Part shown: piece by piece, positions 7,373 to 15,488 of the stretch
How positions within the stretch are numbered: the stretch's first letter is position 1
How the letters are laid out: the number at the start of each line of letters is the position of its first letter
DNA from: Rhodobacteraceae bacterium DSL-40
GTDB taxonomy: Bacteria > Pseudomonadota > Alphaproteobacteria > Rhodobacterales > Rhodobacteraceae
NCBI GenBank assembly: GCA_003258405.1
Contig: QKPN01000016.1
Span: 25,475 to 89,474 of the forward strand
Reading direction: 5' to 3'
Length of the DNA: 64,000 nt
Made by a program: the position numbers and the translations under genes
The notes under the pieces: generated by a model
Told to the model about the DNA's origin: nothing
Databases searched by the model: none
The model's input: only the letters and a program-made list of their open reading frames with translations

Positions 7373-8512
7373 ATGTCCCTCTTCGACCTCTTCCGCGGCG
7401 AGTTCATCGACGTCATCGAATGGACCGACAACACCCGCGACACCATCGTCTGGCGCTTTCCCCGCCGCGACAACGCGATCAAATACGGTGCGAAGCTCAC
7501 CGTCCGCGAGGGGCAGTCCGCGGTCTTCGTCCACGAGGGCCAGCTCGCCGATGTCTTCTCGCCCGGCCTCTATCAGCTCGAAACCAACAACATGCCGGTG
7601 CTGACCACGCTCCAGCACTGGGACCACGGCTTCTCGAGCCCGTTCAAGTCCGAGGTCTATTTCGTCAACACGCGCCAGTTCACCGATCTCAAGTGGGGCA
7701 CACGCAACCCCATCATGTGCCGCGATCCGGAATTCGGCCCGGTCCGGCTCCGCGCCTACGGCTCCTACACGATGCGGGTCGCTGATCCGGGCAAGTTCAT
7801 GGTCGAGATCGTCGGCACCGACGGCGAGTTCACCACCGAGGAGATCTCGTTTCAGATCCGCAACATCATCGTCACCCATTTCAGCCAGATCATCGCCGCC
7901 TCGGGCATCCCGGTGCTCGACATGGCGGCGAACAACCTCGATCTCGCGAAGCTTGTGCACGAGAAGATCGCGCCGATGGTCGCCGCTTACGGCCTTGAGC
8001 TGCCCGCCTTCATGATCGAGAACATCTCGCTGCCCACCGAGGTCGAAGCCGCGCTCGACAAGCGCAGCTCCGCTTCCGTCGCGGGCGACCTCTCGCGCTA
8101 CACCGATTTCTCCGCCGCCGAGGCGATGACGAAAGCGGCCGAAAATCCCGGCGGAGGCGGGGGGATGGCGGCCGGAATGGGCATGGGGATGGGCATGGCG
8201 ATGGCCGAGCGCATGGCACGCTCGGGGCCCTGGGGCCCGATCCCGAACGCGGCCCCTGCGGCCCAGGCCGGAACACCCGCACCGCCGCCCCCGCCCGCCG
8301 CCGAGCCGCGCTGGCACATCGCCGAGGGCGGCGCGACCAAGGGCCCCTTCACCCAGCTCGAGCTGGAGAAGATGGTCGCCGCAGGCAGCCTTACCCCCGA
8401 GACCTATGTCTGGACCCCGGGCAGCGCGGGCTGGGCGCATGCGGGCAAGATCGCCGAACTCGCGCCGATCTTCTCGCAGATCCCGCCGCCCCCGCCACCG
8501 CCCGCGGGCTGA
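7373..8512 (+). CDS. SPFH/band-7 protein with C-terminal GYF_2 domain (YdjI-like)
   Basis: 379-aa membrane-scaffold-type protein without a transmembrane segment. Residues 1-260 form an SPFH domain of the YdjI type (start MSLFDLFRGEFIDVIEW; the stretches AVFVHEGQLADVFSPG and YFVNTRQFTDLKWGT are typical). A Met/Gly-rich linker (about 260-290) and an Ala/Pro linker lead to a GYF_2 domain (about 312-368: W-H-I-A ... G-P-F-T ... V-W-T-P-G). The protein ends in a proline run. GYF_2 domains bind proline-rich peptides, so the tail may self-associate or recruit partners. The frame is open far upstream, but only the ATG at 7373 gives the family N-terminus. The zinc-ribbon gene follows. Confidence 0.85.
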   Translation: MSLFDLFRGEFIDVIEWTDNTRDTIVWRFPRRDNAIKYGAKLTVREGQSAVFVHEGQLADVFSPGLYQLETNNMPVLTTLQHWDHGFSSPFKSEVYFVNTRQFTDLKWGTRNPIMCRDPEFGPVRLRAYGSYTMRVADPGKFMVEIVGTDGEFTTEEISFQIRNIIVTHFSQIIAASGIPVLDMAANNLDLAKLVHEKIAPMVAAYGLELPAFMIENISLPTEVEAALDKRSSASVAGDLSRYTDFSAAEAMTKAAENPGGGGGMAAGMGMGMGMAMAERMARSGPWGPIPNAAPAAQAGTPAPPPPPAAEPRWHIAEGGATKGPFTQLELEKMVAAGSLTPETYVWTPGSAGWAHAGKIAELAPIFSQIPPPPPPPAG

Positions 8513-8666
8513 GCTCCGGCGCGTCCCTGGCCCGGCGGCCCGAGGCCGCGGGCCGCCGGGCGACACCGCCACCGCTCTCACATCTGCGAAGATCCCCTTG
8601 TCAGGGCAGGCGTTTCGGGGCAGGTGGGGAACGTCACCGCGTCATCCGCCCGAGGGATCTCAGCCC

Positions 8667-9782
8667 GTGTCAGACACCGCGCCCGGCGCTTCCATCCTCG
8701 AGGAACACCGCTTTCCCTGCCCGGCCTGCGGTGCCGATCTGCGCTTCGCCCCCGGCACCGACGCGCTCCGGTGCCAGCATTGCGGCCACGAGGAACCGAT
8801 CGAGGCACCCCGCGGCAATATCGCCGAGCTCGACCTGCGCGCCGCCGAGCGCGACGATCTCTCAGCCGTCGACATGGAGGAAACCCGCACCGCGCGCTGC
8901 GAGAGCTGCGGGGCGGAGGTGGAATTCGCGCCCGGCATCCACGCCGAAAGCTGCCCGTTCTGCGCCTCGCCCATGGTCACGGGCACCGGCACGCATCGCC
9001 ACATCCGCCCCCAGGCTCAGCTCCCCTTCCTGCTCTCCGAGCCCGAGGCCCGGGGGGCGATGAAATCCTGGCTCGGCCGGCTCTGGTTCGCCCCCTCCGA
9101 CCTCAGGAAATATGCCTCCGCCGAGCGGGCGATGGACGGGATCTACGTGCCCTACTGGACCTATGATGCCGAGACGCGCACCGCCTACACCGGCCAGCGC
9201 GGCACCGTCTATTACGAGAACCGGGTGGTGCCGGTCATCCAGGACGGCAAGCGCCGCATGGTGAACCAGCAGGTGGCGAAGGTGCGCTGGACCCCGGTGC
9301 GCGGCCGCGTCGCGCGCGATTTCGACGATGTGCTCGTCCTCGGCTCCCGCAGCCTGCCCAAGCGCTTCACCGATGCAGTGGCCCCCTGGGATCTCTCCGC
9401 GCTGCTCCGCTACGACCCGCGCTACCTCGCAGGCTTCCGCGCCGAGGCCTACGGCATCCCGGTCCACGAGGCCTATGGCGAGGCCCGCGAGATCATGAAC
9501 GGCGTCATCACCGAGGATGTCCGCCGCGACATCGGCGGTGACCGCCAGCAGGTCGGCAAGCTTTCCACCGAGGTGGGCCGGCTCACCTTCAAGCATGTGC
9601 TCCTGCCGATCTGGGTCGCGGCCTACCGCTACCGCGGCAAGAGCTACCGCTTCGTCGTCAATGCCCGCACCGGAGCGGTGGAGGGCGAGCGCCCGTATTC
9701 GCCGGTCAAGATCGCCATCGCCGTCCTGATCGGCCTCATCCTCGCGATCGCCATCGCCTGGCTCCAGATCAAGCAGAGCTGA
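8667..9782 (+). CDS. Double zinc-ribbon, C-terminally membrane-anchored protein (YdjG-like)
   Basis: 371 residues. Two zinc ribbons sit at the N-terminus: C18-x2-C21 with C36-x2-C39, and C78-x2-C81 with C96-x2-C99. A central region follows that repeatedly features aromatic/acidic strands (GIYVPYWTYDAETRTAYTG). The protein ends in one strong membrane span (about 347-367, rich in I, A, L). Such proteins are often annotated as 'TFIIB-type zinc finger' or, misleadingly, primosomal protein N'. It has no helicase motifs. The start is the GTG at 8667 with GAGGGA nine bases upstream. Pairing with an SPFH gene mirrors Bacillus ydjG-ydjI, a membrane-stress module. Confidence 0.82.
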   Translation: MSDTAPGASILEEHRFPCPACGADLRFAPGTDALRCQHCGHEEPIEAPRGNIAELDLRAAERDDLSAVDMEETRTARCESCGAEVEFAPGIHAESCPFCASPMVTGTGTHRHIRPQAQLPFLLSEPEARGAMKSWLGRLWFAPSDLRKYASAERAMDGIYVPYWTYDAETRTAYTGQRGTVYYENRVVPVIQDGKRRMVNQQVAKVRWTPVRGRVARDFDDVLVLGSRSLPKRFTDAVAPWDLSALLRYDPRYLAGFRAEAYGIPVHEAYGEAREIMNGVITEDVRRDIGGDRQQVGKLSTEVGRLTFKHVLLPIWVAAYRYRGKSYRFVVNARTGAVEGERPYSPVKIAIAVLIGLILAIAIAWLQIKQS

Positions 9783-9785
9783 CCC

Positions 9786-10730
9786 ATGCCCCGCCGCGCC
9801 CCTCCCACCTCCGCCGCCCTCACCCTCCTGCTCCTTCTCGCCGCTCCCGCCCGGGCCGAGCCGCCCGCAGGCGTCTTCGAGGCGACCGAGGGGGCATTCG
9901 CTGCCTGCGAGGCGCGCGGCGGCGTCGCCCGCATCCTCGACGGCTACGAGACCTCCGCCGATCTCAACGGCGACGGAAAGCCCGATTTCGTCACCGATCT
10001 CGCGCGCATTGCCTGCGGTGAGGCCGATGGCGCCTTCTGCGGCCCCGACGGCTGCGCGGCGACCCTCTGGCTCTCCAAACCCGGCGGGGCCTACCAGAGC
10101 CTCGATCTCGGGGCGGTCACGGGCATCGAGCTGATGCCGCCTGCGGGCGCGGAGGGCGGCCCGCCGGTGCTCCGCACGCTCCATGGCGCCACGACCTGCG
10201 CTGCGGCGGGCCTTGCGAGCGCAACCTGCATCCGCGACTGGCGACTGGCCGACGACAGTGCGCCCGTGCCGCCGCCCTTCACGACGCTCGCCGTCGAACG
10301 GCCGCTGCCACGCCCCGCGCCCGAACAGCTCCGCCGCTTCGTGCCGCAATCGGGCTGGACGCTGCGCGCCGTGCCCGACGGCAGCCCCGTCGCCTTGGGC
10401 ATCGGCCCGGGCAACCTGCTCTCGATCGGTGCCTTCTGCCTTGCCGACGCGCCCTTCCTCGCCCTCCGCTTCCGCGAGCCGCCCGAGGGCCCGGCGCTCA
10501 CCGTCCGCTTCGATTTTCCCGCCGGTGCGGTCGAGACCGAGGCGCTCTACGAGGAGACGGCGGGCGGCGCCTTCGTCGTCGATCTCGCGGACTCGCCGCT
10601 GGCCCGCCGCCTCGCCGGGCGCGACGCCGAGGTTCCGATCGATATCGACGGCCGCCGCGAGGGCCTGCTTTCGCTCACGGGCTCGACCGCGAGCCTCCGC
10701 GCCGCCCTCGGGGCCTGTTACGCCTTCTGA
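9786..10730 (+). CDS. Secreted protein of unknown function with a Ca-binding-like loop
   Basis: 314 aa with a clear Sec signal peptide (basic start, hydrophobic core to about residue 20, cleavage near PARA-EPP). Mature residues 59-67 read D-L-N-G-D-G-K-P-D, like the calcium loop of FG-GAP or EF-hand-type repeats in secreted proteins. Six or more cysteines suggest disulfides in the periplasm. No catalytic motif was recognised. It begins three bases after the zinc-ribbon gene, so it is almost certainly co-transcribed with it. Confidence 0.75.
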   Translation: MPRRAPPTSAALTLLLLLAAPARAEPPAGVFEATEGAFAACEARGGVARILDGYETSADLNGDGKPDFVTDLARIACGEADGAFCGPDGCAATLWLSKPGGAYQSLDLGAVTGIELMPPAGAEGGPPVLRTLHGATTCAAAGLASATCIRDWRLADDSAPVPPPFTTLAVERPLPRPAPEQLRRFVPQSGWTLRAVPDGSPVALGIGPGNLLSIGAFCLADAPFLALRFREPPEGPALTVRFDFPAGAVETEALYEETAGGAFVVDLADSPLARRLAGRDAEVPIDIDGRREGLLSLTGSTASLRAALGACYAF

Positions 10731-10820
10731 GCCCGCCGGCGCAGCGTCAGGCAGCTTAATCACATTTCAACCAAATGTTCGGAGGCTTTCCGAAAGATTA
10801 ATTTTTTCGGGAGGCATGCG

Positions 10821-12860
10821 GTGCTGGAGAACCTGTCCGCAGGTCGCAAGATCCTTCTCTCGTTCGCGGCCTTCGCCTCGGTGGCGGGGTCGGGAACCGC
10901 CATTGTTCTTGTCCTGCTTGTCATCATCACGCAGAGCGGCGTCGGCCTTGGCCAGCGGCTCACACCGCTCAATACCGCGGTTATGGAAATGCAGCTCTCG
11001 GCCGCCGCGGGCGTGCGCGCCGCCAACGCGGCCTTCACCGGCAACGGCAGCGTGACCGCCCGCCTCACGGTTGCCTCCCGCCTCTCCAGCGCCCAGGCAG
11101 AGGCCGAACGGCTCCGTGACGGCATCGCCGCCGCCGGTCGCACGCTCCCCGCCGACACGGCCGCCGCGCTCACGGAGGCAACCGACACCGTGCTCACCCG
11201 CATCGGAGCCCTGCGCGAGGCCACCGACGCAGCGCTCGCCCGCGACGCGGAGCCGGCGACGATCCACACGGTGGACAAGGCCTACAACCAGTTTGTGTCC
11301 GATGCCCGCGCCACCCAGAGGGTCGTGAACGATGCGATCGCCACGAGCGTCGCGCACCTGCAGGCCAGCCGCAACATTGCGCTCGGCATCATGGCTGCCG
11401 CCGCCATCGGCCTCTGCAGCGCGATGTTCTTCTCCTGGCGCTGGCTCGAGCGCGCGCTGGGCCGGAGGCTTCGCGATCTGGCCACCGTCATGCGCCGGCT
11501 TATCGCGGGCGATCTCGAGGCCGAACCGCCCGCCTGGCATTCGGGAGATGAGGTCGGGGTCCTCCGGGAAAGCGTCAGCGGCCTTCGCGACGCGCTCAGG
11601 CGCCAGAAGCAGCTCGAGGCGGAATCCCGCGTCGAGCGCCAGCGGGCCGAGGCCGAGCGGGCCGATGCGCAGCAGGCGCGCGCCCGCGCCGAGGAACAGA
11701 GCCGCGAGGCAACCGAGCAGCGCGCCCTGTCCGAGCGCCAGCGCGAAGAGGCCGTGGCGCGCGCCGAGGCCACCGGCCGCTTCGTCGAGGAATTCGGCAC
11801 CGTGGTCAGCCGCGCCGCCGAAGGGCGCTTCGATGGCAGCATCGCCAGCCGCTTCGAAGACCCCGCCCTGGCCGAGCTTGCCCGCGGCATGAACCGGCTG
11901 GTGGAGGAGGTCGATCGCGGCATCGGCGAAACGATGCGTTCGGTGTCCCGCCTGGCCGAGGGCGACCTCACCGACATGATGGAGGGGGATTTCGCCGGGG
12001 CCTTCGCCGATCTCAAGCGCGACGTGAACGGCACCGTCGATACCCTCCGGCGCATTGTCGCCGATATCACCGGCACGACCGAGGCGATCGTCCGCGACAC
12101 CCACCGGATCTCGGAAAACTCGGGCGCGCTCGCGCAGCGCGCCAATGCCCAGGCCGATGCCCTGCGCGAGACCTCCGCCACGATGACCGGCCTCGCCGCC
12201 ACCGTGCGCGCCAACTCCGAAAGCGCCGAGAAGGTCGCGGGCCGGATCCGCGAGGCCGCCGCCACCGCCACCAACGGCGGCAGCGTGGTCAACGATGCCG
12301 TCGCCGCGATGTCGCAGATCGACGCGAGCGCCCGGCAAGTGACCGAGATCATCGAGGTGCTGAACGACATCTCGTTCCAGACCAATCTTCTCGCCCTCAA
12401 CGCGGGGGTCGAGGCCGCGCGCGCGGGCGAGGCGGGCCGGGGCTTCGCCGTGGTCGCAAGCGAGGTCCGCGCGCTCGCCCAGCGTGCCGGCGAGGCGGCG
12501 GAAAACATCCGCGGCCTGATCGCGAAAAGCTCGCTCGACGTTGCCGAGGGCGTCCGCCTCGTCACCGACACCGGCACGTTCCTCCAGGACATCGTGCGTG
12601 CCATCGAGGACGTGGCGGCCACCACCGACGAGATCAGCGAGGCAAGCCACAGCCAGACCCTCGGCATCGAGGAGGTGACCTCCGCCATATCCGAGATGGA
12701 CGCCCTCACCAGCCAGAACGCCAGCATGGCCGAGGAAAGCGCGAGCTCCGCCCGCACCCTCACCGAGCTCTCCGAACGCCTCGAGGATCTCGTCCGCTTC
12801 TTCCGCACCGACCGAACCGCCCGCACCAGCGCGCCCGCCCGGAACCGCTCCGCCGCCTGA
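10821..12860 (+). CDS. Methyl-accepting chemotaxis protein
   Basis: 679-aa transmembrane chemoreceptor. Membrane span 1 lies near residues 14-35, a helical periplasmic sensor domain of about 150 residues follows, and span 2 is near 190-208. A HAMP domain is followed by a long Glu/Arg/Ala coiled coil (about 265-320), then a second HAMP-like unit with the 'LAEGDLTDMMEGDFAGAFADL' signature, and the signalling domain. The hairpin tip carries the canonical EVLNDISFQTNLLALNAGVE sequence, so CheA/CheW coupling should work; no C-terminal CheR-binding pentapeptide is seen. It starts at a GTG with CGGGAGGC seven bases upstream. No che genes are nearby. Confidence 0.93.
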   Translation: MLENLSAGRKILLSFAAFASVAGSGTAIVLVLLVIITQSGVGLGQRLTPLNTAVMEMQLSAAAGVRAANAAFTGNGSVTARLTVASRLSSAQAEAERLRDGIAAAGRTLPADTAAALTEATDTVLTRIGALREATDAALARDAEPATIHTVDKAYNQFVSDARATQRVVNDAIATSVAHLQASRNIALGIMAAAAIGLCSAMFFSWRWLERALGRRLRDLATVMRRLIAGDLEAEPPAWHSGDEVGVLRESVSGLRDALRRQKQLEAESRVERQRAEAERADAQQARARAEEQSREATEQRALSERQREEAVARAEATGRFVEEFGTVVSRAAEGRFDGSIASRFEDPALAELARGMNRLVEEVDRGIGETMRSVSRLAEGDLTDMMEGDFAGAFADLKRDVNGTVDTLRRIVADITGTTEAIVRDTHRISENSGALAQRANAQADALRETSATMTGLAATVRANSESAEKVAGRIREAAATATNGGSVVNDAVAAMSQIDASARQVTEIIEVLNDISFQTNLLALNAGVEAARAGEAGRGFAVVASEVRALAQRAGEAAENIRGLIAKSSLDVAEGVRLVTDTGTFLQDIVRAIEDVAATTDEISEASHSQTLGIEEVTSAISEMDALTSQNASMAEESASSARTLTELSERLEDLVRFFRTDRTARTSAPARNRSAA

Positions 12861-12980
12861 CATGCCGTCAGGACGCCGCCTCCGGCCTGCTCCCGTGCCA
12901 ATGGAGCGCGGAGCGGATCCCGGCGCGGTCCGCCGGGGGAAGCCGCGCCCTGAATCGTTAAGAATTCACGTTCCGTTCTG

Positions 12981-13016
12981 CCATATGGATTCCATATCGA
13001 TTCCATATGGATTCCA
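12981..13016. repeat. 11-bp tandem repeat CCATATSGATT, 3.3 copies
   Basis: Three consecutive 11-bp units, CCATATGGATT, CCATATCGATT and CCATATGGATT, plus a partial fourth (CCA), lie about 90 bp before serS. The repeat is much more AT-rich than its surroundings, and its period is close to one helical turn. It could be a regulator array, a bend, or simply a slippage repeat. Confidence 0.8.
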
Positions 13017-13028
13017 GATAGCTGCCAG

Positions 13029-13045
13029 AGGGGAAAAACCCCTTT
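13029..13045 (+). terminator. Short hairpin with T-rich flank after the chemoreceptor
   Basis: AGGGG-AAAAA-CCCCT followed by TT. The five-base-pair stem is weak for a terminator. It lies about 170 bp after the chemoreceptor stop and about 60 bp before serS, so it could equally be a leader element of serS. Confidence 0.3.
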
Positions 13046-13105
13046 GAACCGCCCCGCCCGATCCGGCATAAGCGCCCCACCGAAAACCGCCCGGGACCGT
13101 CCGAC

Positions 13106-14398
13106 ATGCACGATATCCGCGCCATCCGCGAAGCGCCCGAAACCTTCGACGCAGGCCTTGCGCGCCTCGGGGCCGAGCCCCGTTCCGCCGAGATCCTGGC
13201 CCTCGACGGCAGCCGCCGCGCCAAGATCGCCGCCGCCGAAGCCGCCCAGGCCGAGCGCAATGCCGCGAGCAAGCAGGTCGGCGCCGCCAAGGCGCGCGGC
13301 GACGAGGCCGAGTTCGAGCGTCTTCGGGCGCTTGTCTCTGAAAAGAAAGACGAAATATCCCGCCTCGAGGAAGAAGCCAAGGCTGAGGACGCCCGGCTCA
13401 ACGAGCTTCTCATGGGCCTCCCGAACCTGCCGCTCGAAAGCGTGCCCGTGGGCCGGGACGAGACGGAGAACGTCGAAATCCGCCGCTGGGGCACACCCCG
13501 CGCCTTCGCCTTCAAGCCGCTCGAACACTTCGAGATTCCGGGCGCGAAACCCGGCTTCGATTTCGAGGCTGCCGGCCGCCTCTCCGGGAGCCGCTTCGTC
13601 GTGCTCAAGGGCGCAATGATCCGCGTCCACCGCGCTCTTGCCCAGTTCATGCTCGATCTTCACGTGGAAGAACATGGGCTTGTTGAACACTGGACCCCAG
13701 TTCTCGTCCGCGACGAAGCGATGCTCGGCACCGGTCAGCTGCCGAAATTCGCCGAGGACAGTTACCAGACCACCACTGGCTGGTGGCTCATCCCGACCTC
13801 CGAGGTCACGATGACGAACCTCGCCGCGGGCCGGATCCTCGAGGCGAAGGATCTGCCCATGCGCATGACCGCGCACACCCAATGCTTCCGCTCCGAAGCC
13901 GGCTCGGCGGGGAAGGATACCTCCGGCATGCTGCGCCAGCATCAGTTCGAGAAGGTCGAGATGGTCTCGATCACCCGGCCCGAGGAAAGCCTCGCCGAAC
14001 ATGACCGGATGACCGCCTGCGCCCAGAACGTGCTGGAAAGGCTCGGTCTTCCCTATCGGACCATCGTGCTCTGCACCGGGGACATGGGCTTTTCGGCCCG
14101 CCGTACCCACGATCTCGAGGTCTGGCTGCCCGGGCAGGACACCTATCGCGAGATCAGCTCGGTCTCGGTCTGCGGCGATTTCCAGGCCCGCCGGATGAAT
14201 GCGCGCTTCCGCCGCGAGGAGGGCGCCCGGCCGGAGTTTGTCCATACGCTCAACGGCTCGGGCCTCGCCGTCGGCCGCTGCCTCATCGCGGTCCTTGAAA
14301 ATGGTCAGGAAGAGGACGGTTCGATCACGCTTCCCGAAGCGCTTCACCCCTACCTCCGGGGCCGCACGCGCGTCACCGCAGAGGGCGAGCTCGTCTGA
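13106..14398 (+). CDS. serS: Seryl-tRNA synthetase
   Basis: Class II aminoacyl-tRNA synthetase that charges tRNA-Ser and tRNA-Sec. At 430 residues the length is standard. The N-terminal two-helix coiled-coil arm that reaches the tRNA long variable arm is visible (about residues 25-105, [19 protein letters not shown]). Class II motif 2 ([20 protein letters not shown]) and motif 3 ([17 protein letters not shown]) are intact. It is a single gene, converging with the DUF1513 gene with three bases between the stop codons. Confidence 0.97.
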   Translation: MHDIRAIREAPETFDAGLARLGAEPRSAEILALDGSRRAKIAAAEAAQAERNAASKQVGAAKARGDEAEFERLRALVSEKKDEISRLEEEAKAEDARLNELLMGLPNLPLESVPVGRDETENVEIRRWGTPRAFAFKPLEHFEIPGAKPGFDFEAAGRLSGSRFVVLKGAMIRVHRALAQFMLDLHVEEHGLVEHWTPVLVRDEAMLGTGQLPKFAEDSYQTTTGWWLIPTSEVTMTNLAAGRILEAKDLPMRMTAHTQCFRSEAGSAGKDTSGMLRQHQFEKVEMVSITRPEESLAEHDRMTACAQNVLERLGLPYRTIVLCTGDMGFSARRTHDLEVWLPGQDTYREISSVSVCGDFQARRMNARFRREEGARPEFVHTLNGSGLAVGRCLIAVLENGQEEDGSITLPEALHPYLRGRTRVTAEGELV

Positions 14399-14408
14399 GC
14401 CTCAGACG
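14392..14408. repeat. Inverted repeat holding both convergent stop codons
   Basis: CGTCTGA-GCC-TCAGACG. The TGA in the left arm is the stop of serS; the right arm includes the stop of the DUF1513 gene on the other strand. The stem is only seven pairs with no T-run, so it is a weak terminator at best. Confidence 0.6.
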
Positions 14409-15484
14409 TTCAGCCGGACGAGGTGGTTGTCCCAGGCCACCTCGGCCCGGCCCTCGTCCGTCACCTTGCCGCCGGGTACGATCACCCGGCAGCCACCGGT
14501 GCCGTCGGTGGTCACGAAGCCCAGGGCGTGCGCCGCCAGCCCGCAGACATCGGCCTGTGCCAGGGCCTCGGCGAGGCCGCCGTCTGCCACCCGAAAGAAA
14601 TGCACCATGCTACCCCGGGGCGAAGTGATGCCTGCAAAGCGCCCGTCGCCCGAGAAGGCCACACTCCCGGCATAGCCGCGCATCCTGGGTTGCTCCATGC
14701 CGGCTTCCAGCAAGCGGGGCGCTGCGCCGCGGCGGTGAAGCCCGAGAAGCGGCGGATTCCGTGTGGGATCACCCTCCCACTGCATTGCGAAAGCAACCAG
14801 CCCGTCATCATGGATGGCGAGATGGCGGATCGAGTTCTGGTGCAGCTCCGGGGCGAGCTCGACCGTCTCGAGGATCGAGCCGTCTTCGTCGACATAGGTG
14901 AGATTTGGCTGCATCGTGTCGATGTTGAGCTTGATCCGGCCGGTATCGGGATGGGTGCGGATGCCACCGTTGGCGATCACCTTTACCTCGCTGCCGGGCA
15001 GGCGCTGGATGTCATGGGGCCCTATGCCGCCGGAGTCGAAATCCCCGAGCCGGGCATACCCGTTGGAGGCATCCCAGACCCCGATGCGGCCAGCGCCCTC
15101 GGCATAGAGGTTCTCTGGCGTGAAGAGCAGCCGCCCGTCGCTCGAGAAGCAGCCATGGCCGTAGTAGTGGCGGCCTTCGGGCGCATCGAGGCGGCGCTTC
15201 ACCTGGCCCGAGACGCAGTCGAGCACAATGGCGAAGGTGCCGGGGCGCCGGGCGAAGGCAACCGCCTCGGGACGCCTCGGATGCGCTGCCGCCGCATGGC
15301 CGCGGGTGGGCAGCGGCAGCGAGAAGATCTCGCTACCGGTCTCGCTGAGGCCATAGAGCCAGAAGGCGCCATCAGGCCGCCGCGCAGCCGCAAGATAGGC
15401 GGGGCTGCCGGCATCGGCCCAGCTCAGCGCGGGAAGGGTCGAGGCAACGAGGAGCGACTTGAGGAAGGTCCTGCGGCTCGTCAT
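14402..15484 (-). CDS. DUF1513 beta-propeller-like periplasmic protein (Tat exported)
   Basis: 360-aa protein of the DUF1513 family, found in Proteobacteria at the end of imelysin/di-heme iron operons; function unknown. The N-terminus has a canonical twin-arginine motif, S3-R-R-T-F-L-K9, followed by a hydrophobic core and an Ala cleavage region, so it is exported folded and may carry a cofactor. Repeated blade-like segments (GHGCFSSDGRLLFTPENL, SVAFSGDGRFAGITSP) suggest a beta-propeller. The start at 15484 sits just after the stop of the imelysin gene, with GGAG in that gene's last codons as ribosome-binding site; an ATG at 15499 is an in-frame alternative. Confidence 0.88.
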   Translation of the reverse strand: MTSRRTFLKSLLVASTLPALSWADAGSPAYLAAARRPDGAFWLYGLSETGSEIFSLPLPTRGHAAAAHPRRPEAVAFARRPGTFAIVLDCVSGQVKRRLDAPEGRHYYGHGCFSSDGRLLFTPENLYAEGAGRIGVWDASNGYARLGDFDSGGIGPHDIQRLPGSEVKVIANGGIRTHPDTGRIKLNIDTMQPNLTYVDEDGSILETVELAPELHQNSIRHLAIHDDGLVAFAMQWEGDPTRNPPLLGLHRRGAAPRLLEAGMEQPRMRGYAGSVAFSGDGRFAGITSPRGSMVHFFRVADGGLAEALAQADVCGLAAHALGFVTTDGTGGCRVIVPGGKVTDEGRAEVAWDNHLVRLNV

Positions 15485-15488
15485 GGGG

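Noticed and set aside
10778..10807. TTCGGA/TCCGAA hairpin with following T-run as a terminator
   Set aside because: The T-run begins too far (about seven bases or more) beyond a six-base stem; it overlaps the chemoreceptor leader and may be chance.
11282..14347. Long minus-strand frame opposite the chemoreceptor and serS
   Set aside because: Both plus-strand genes are certain by motif; the antisense product has no recognisable features.
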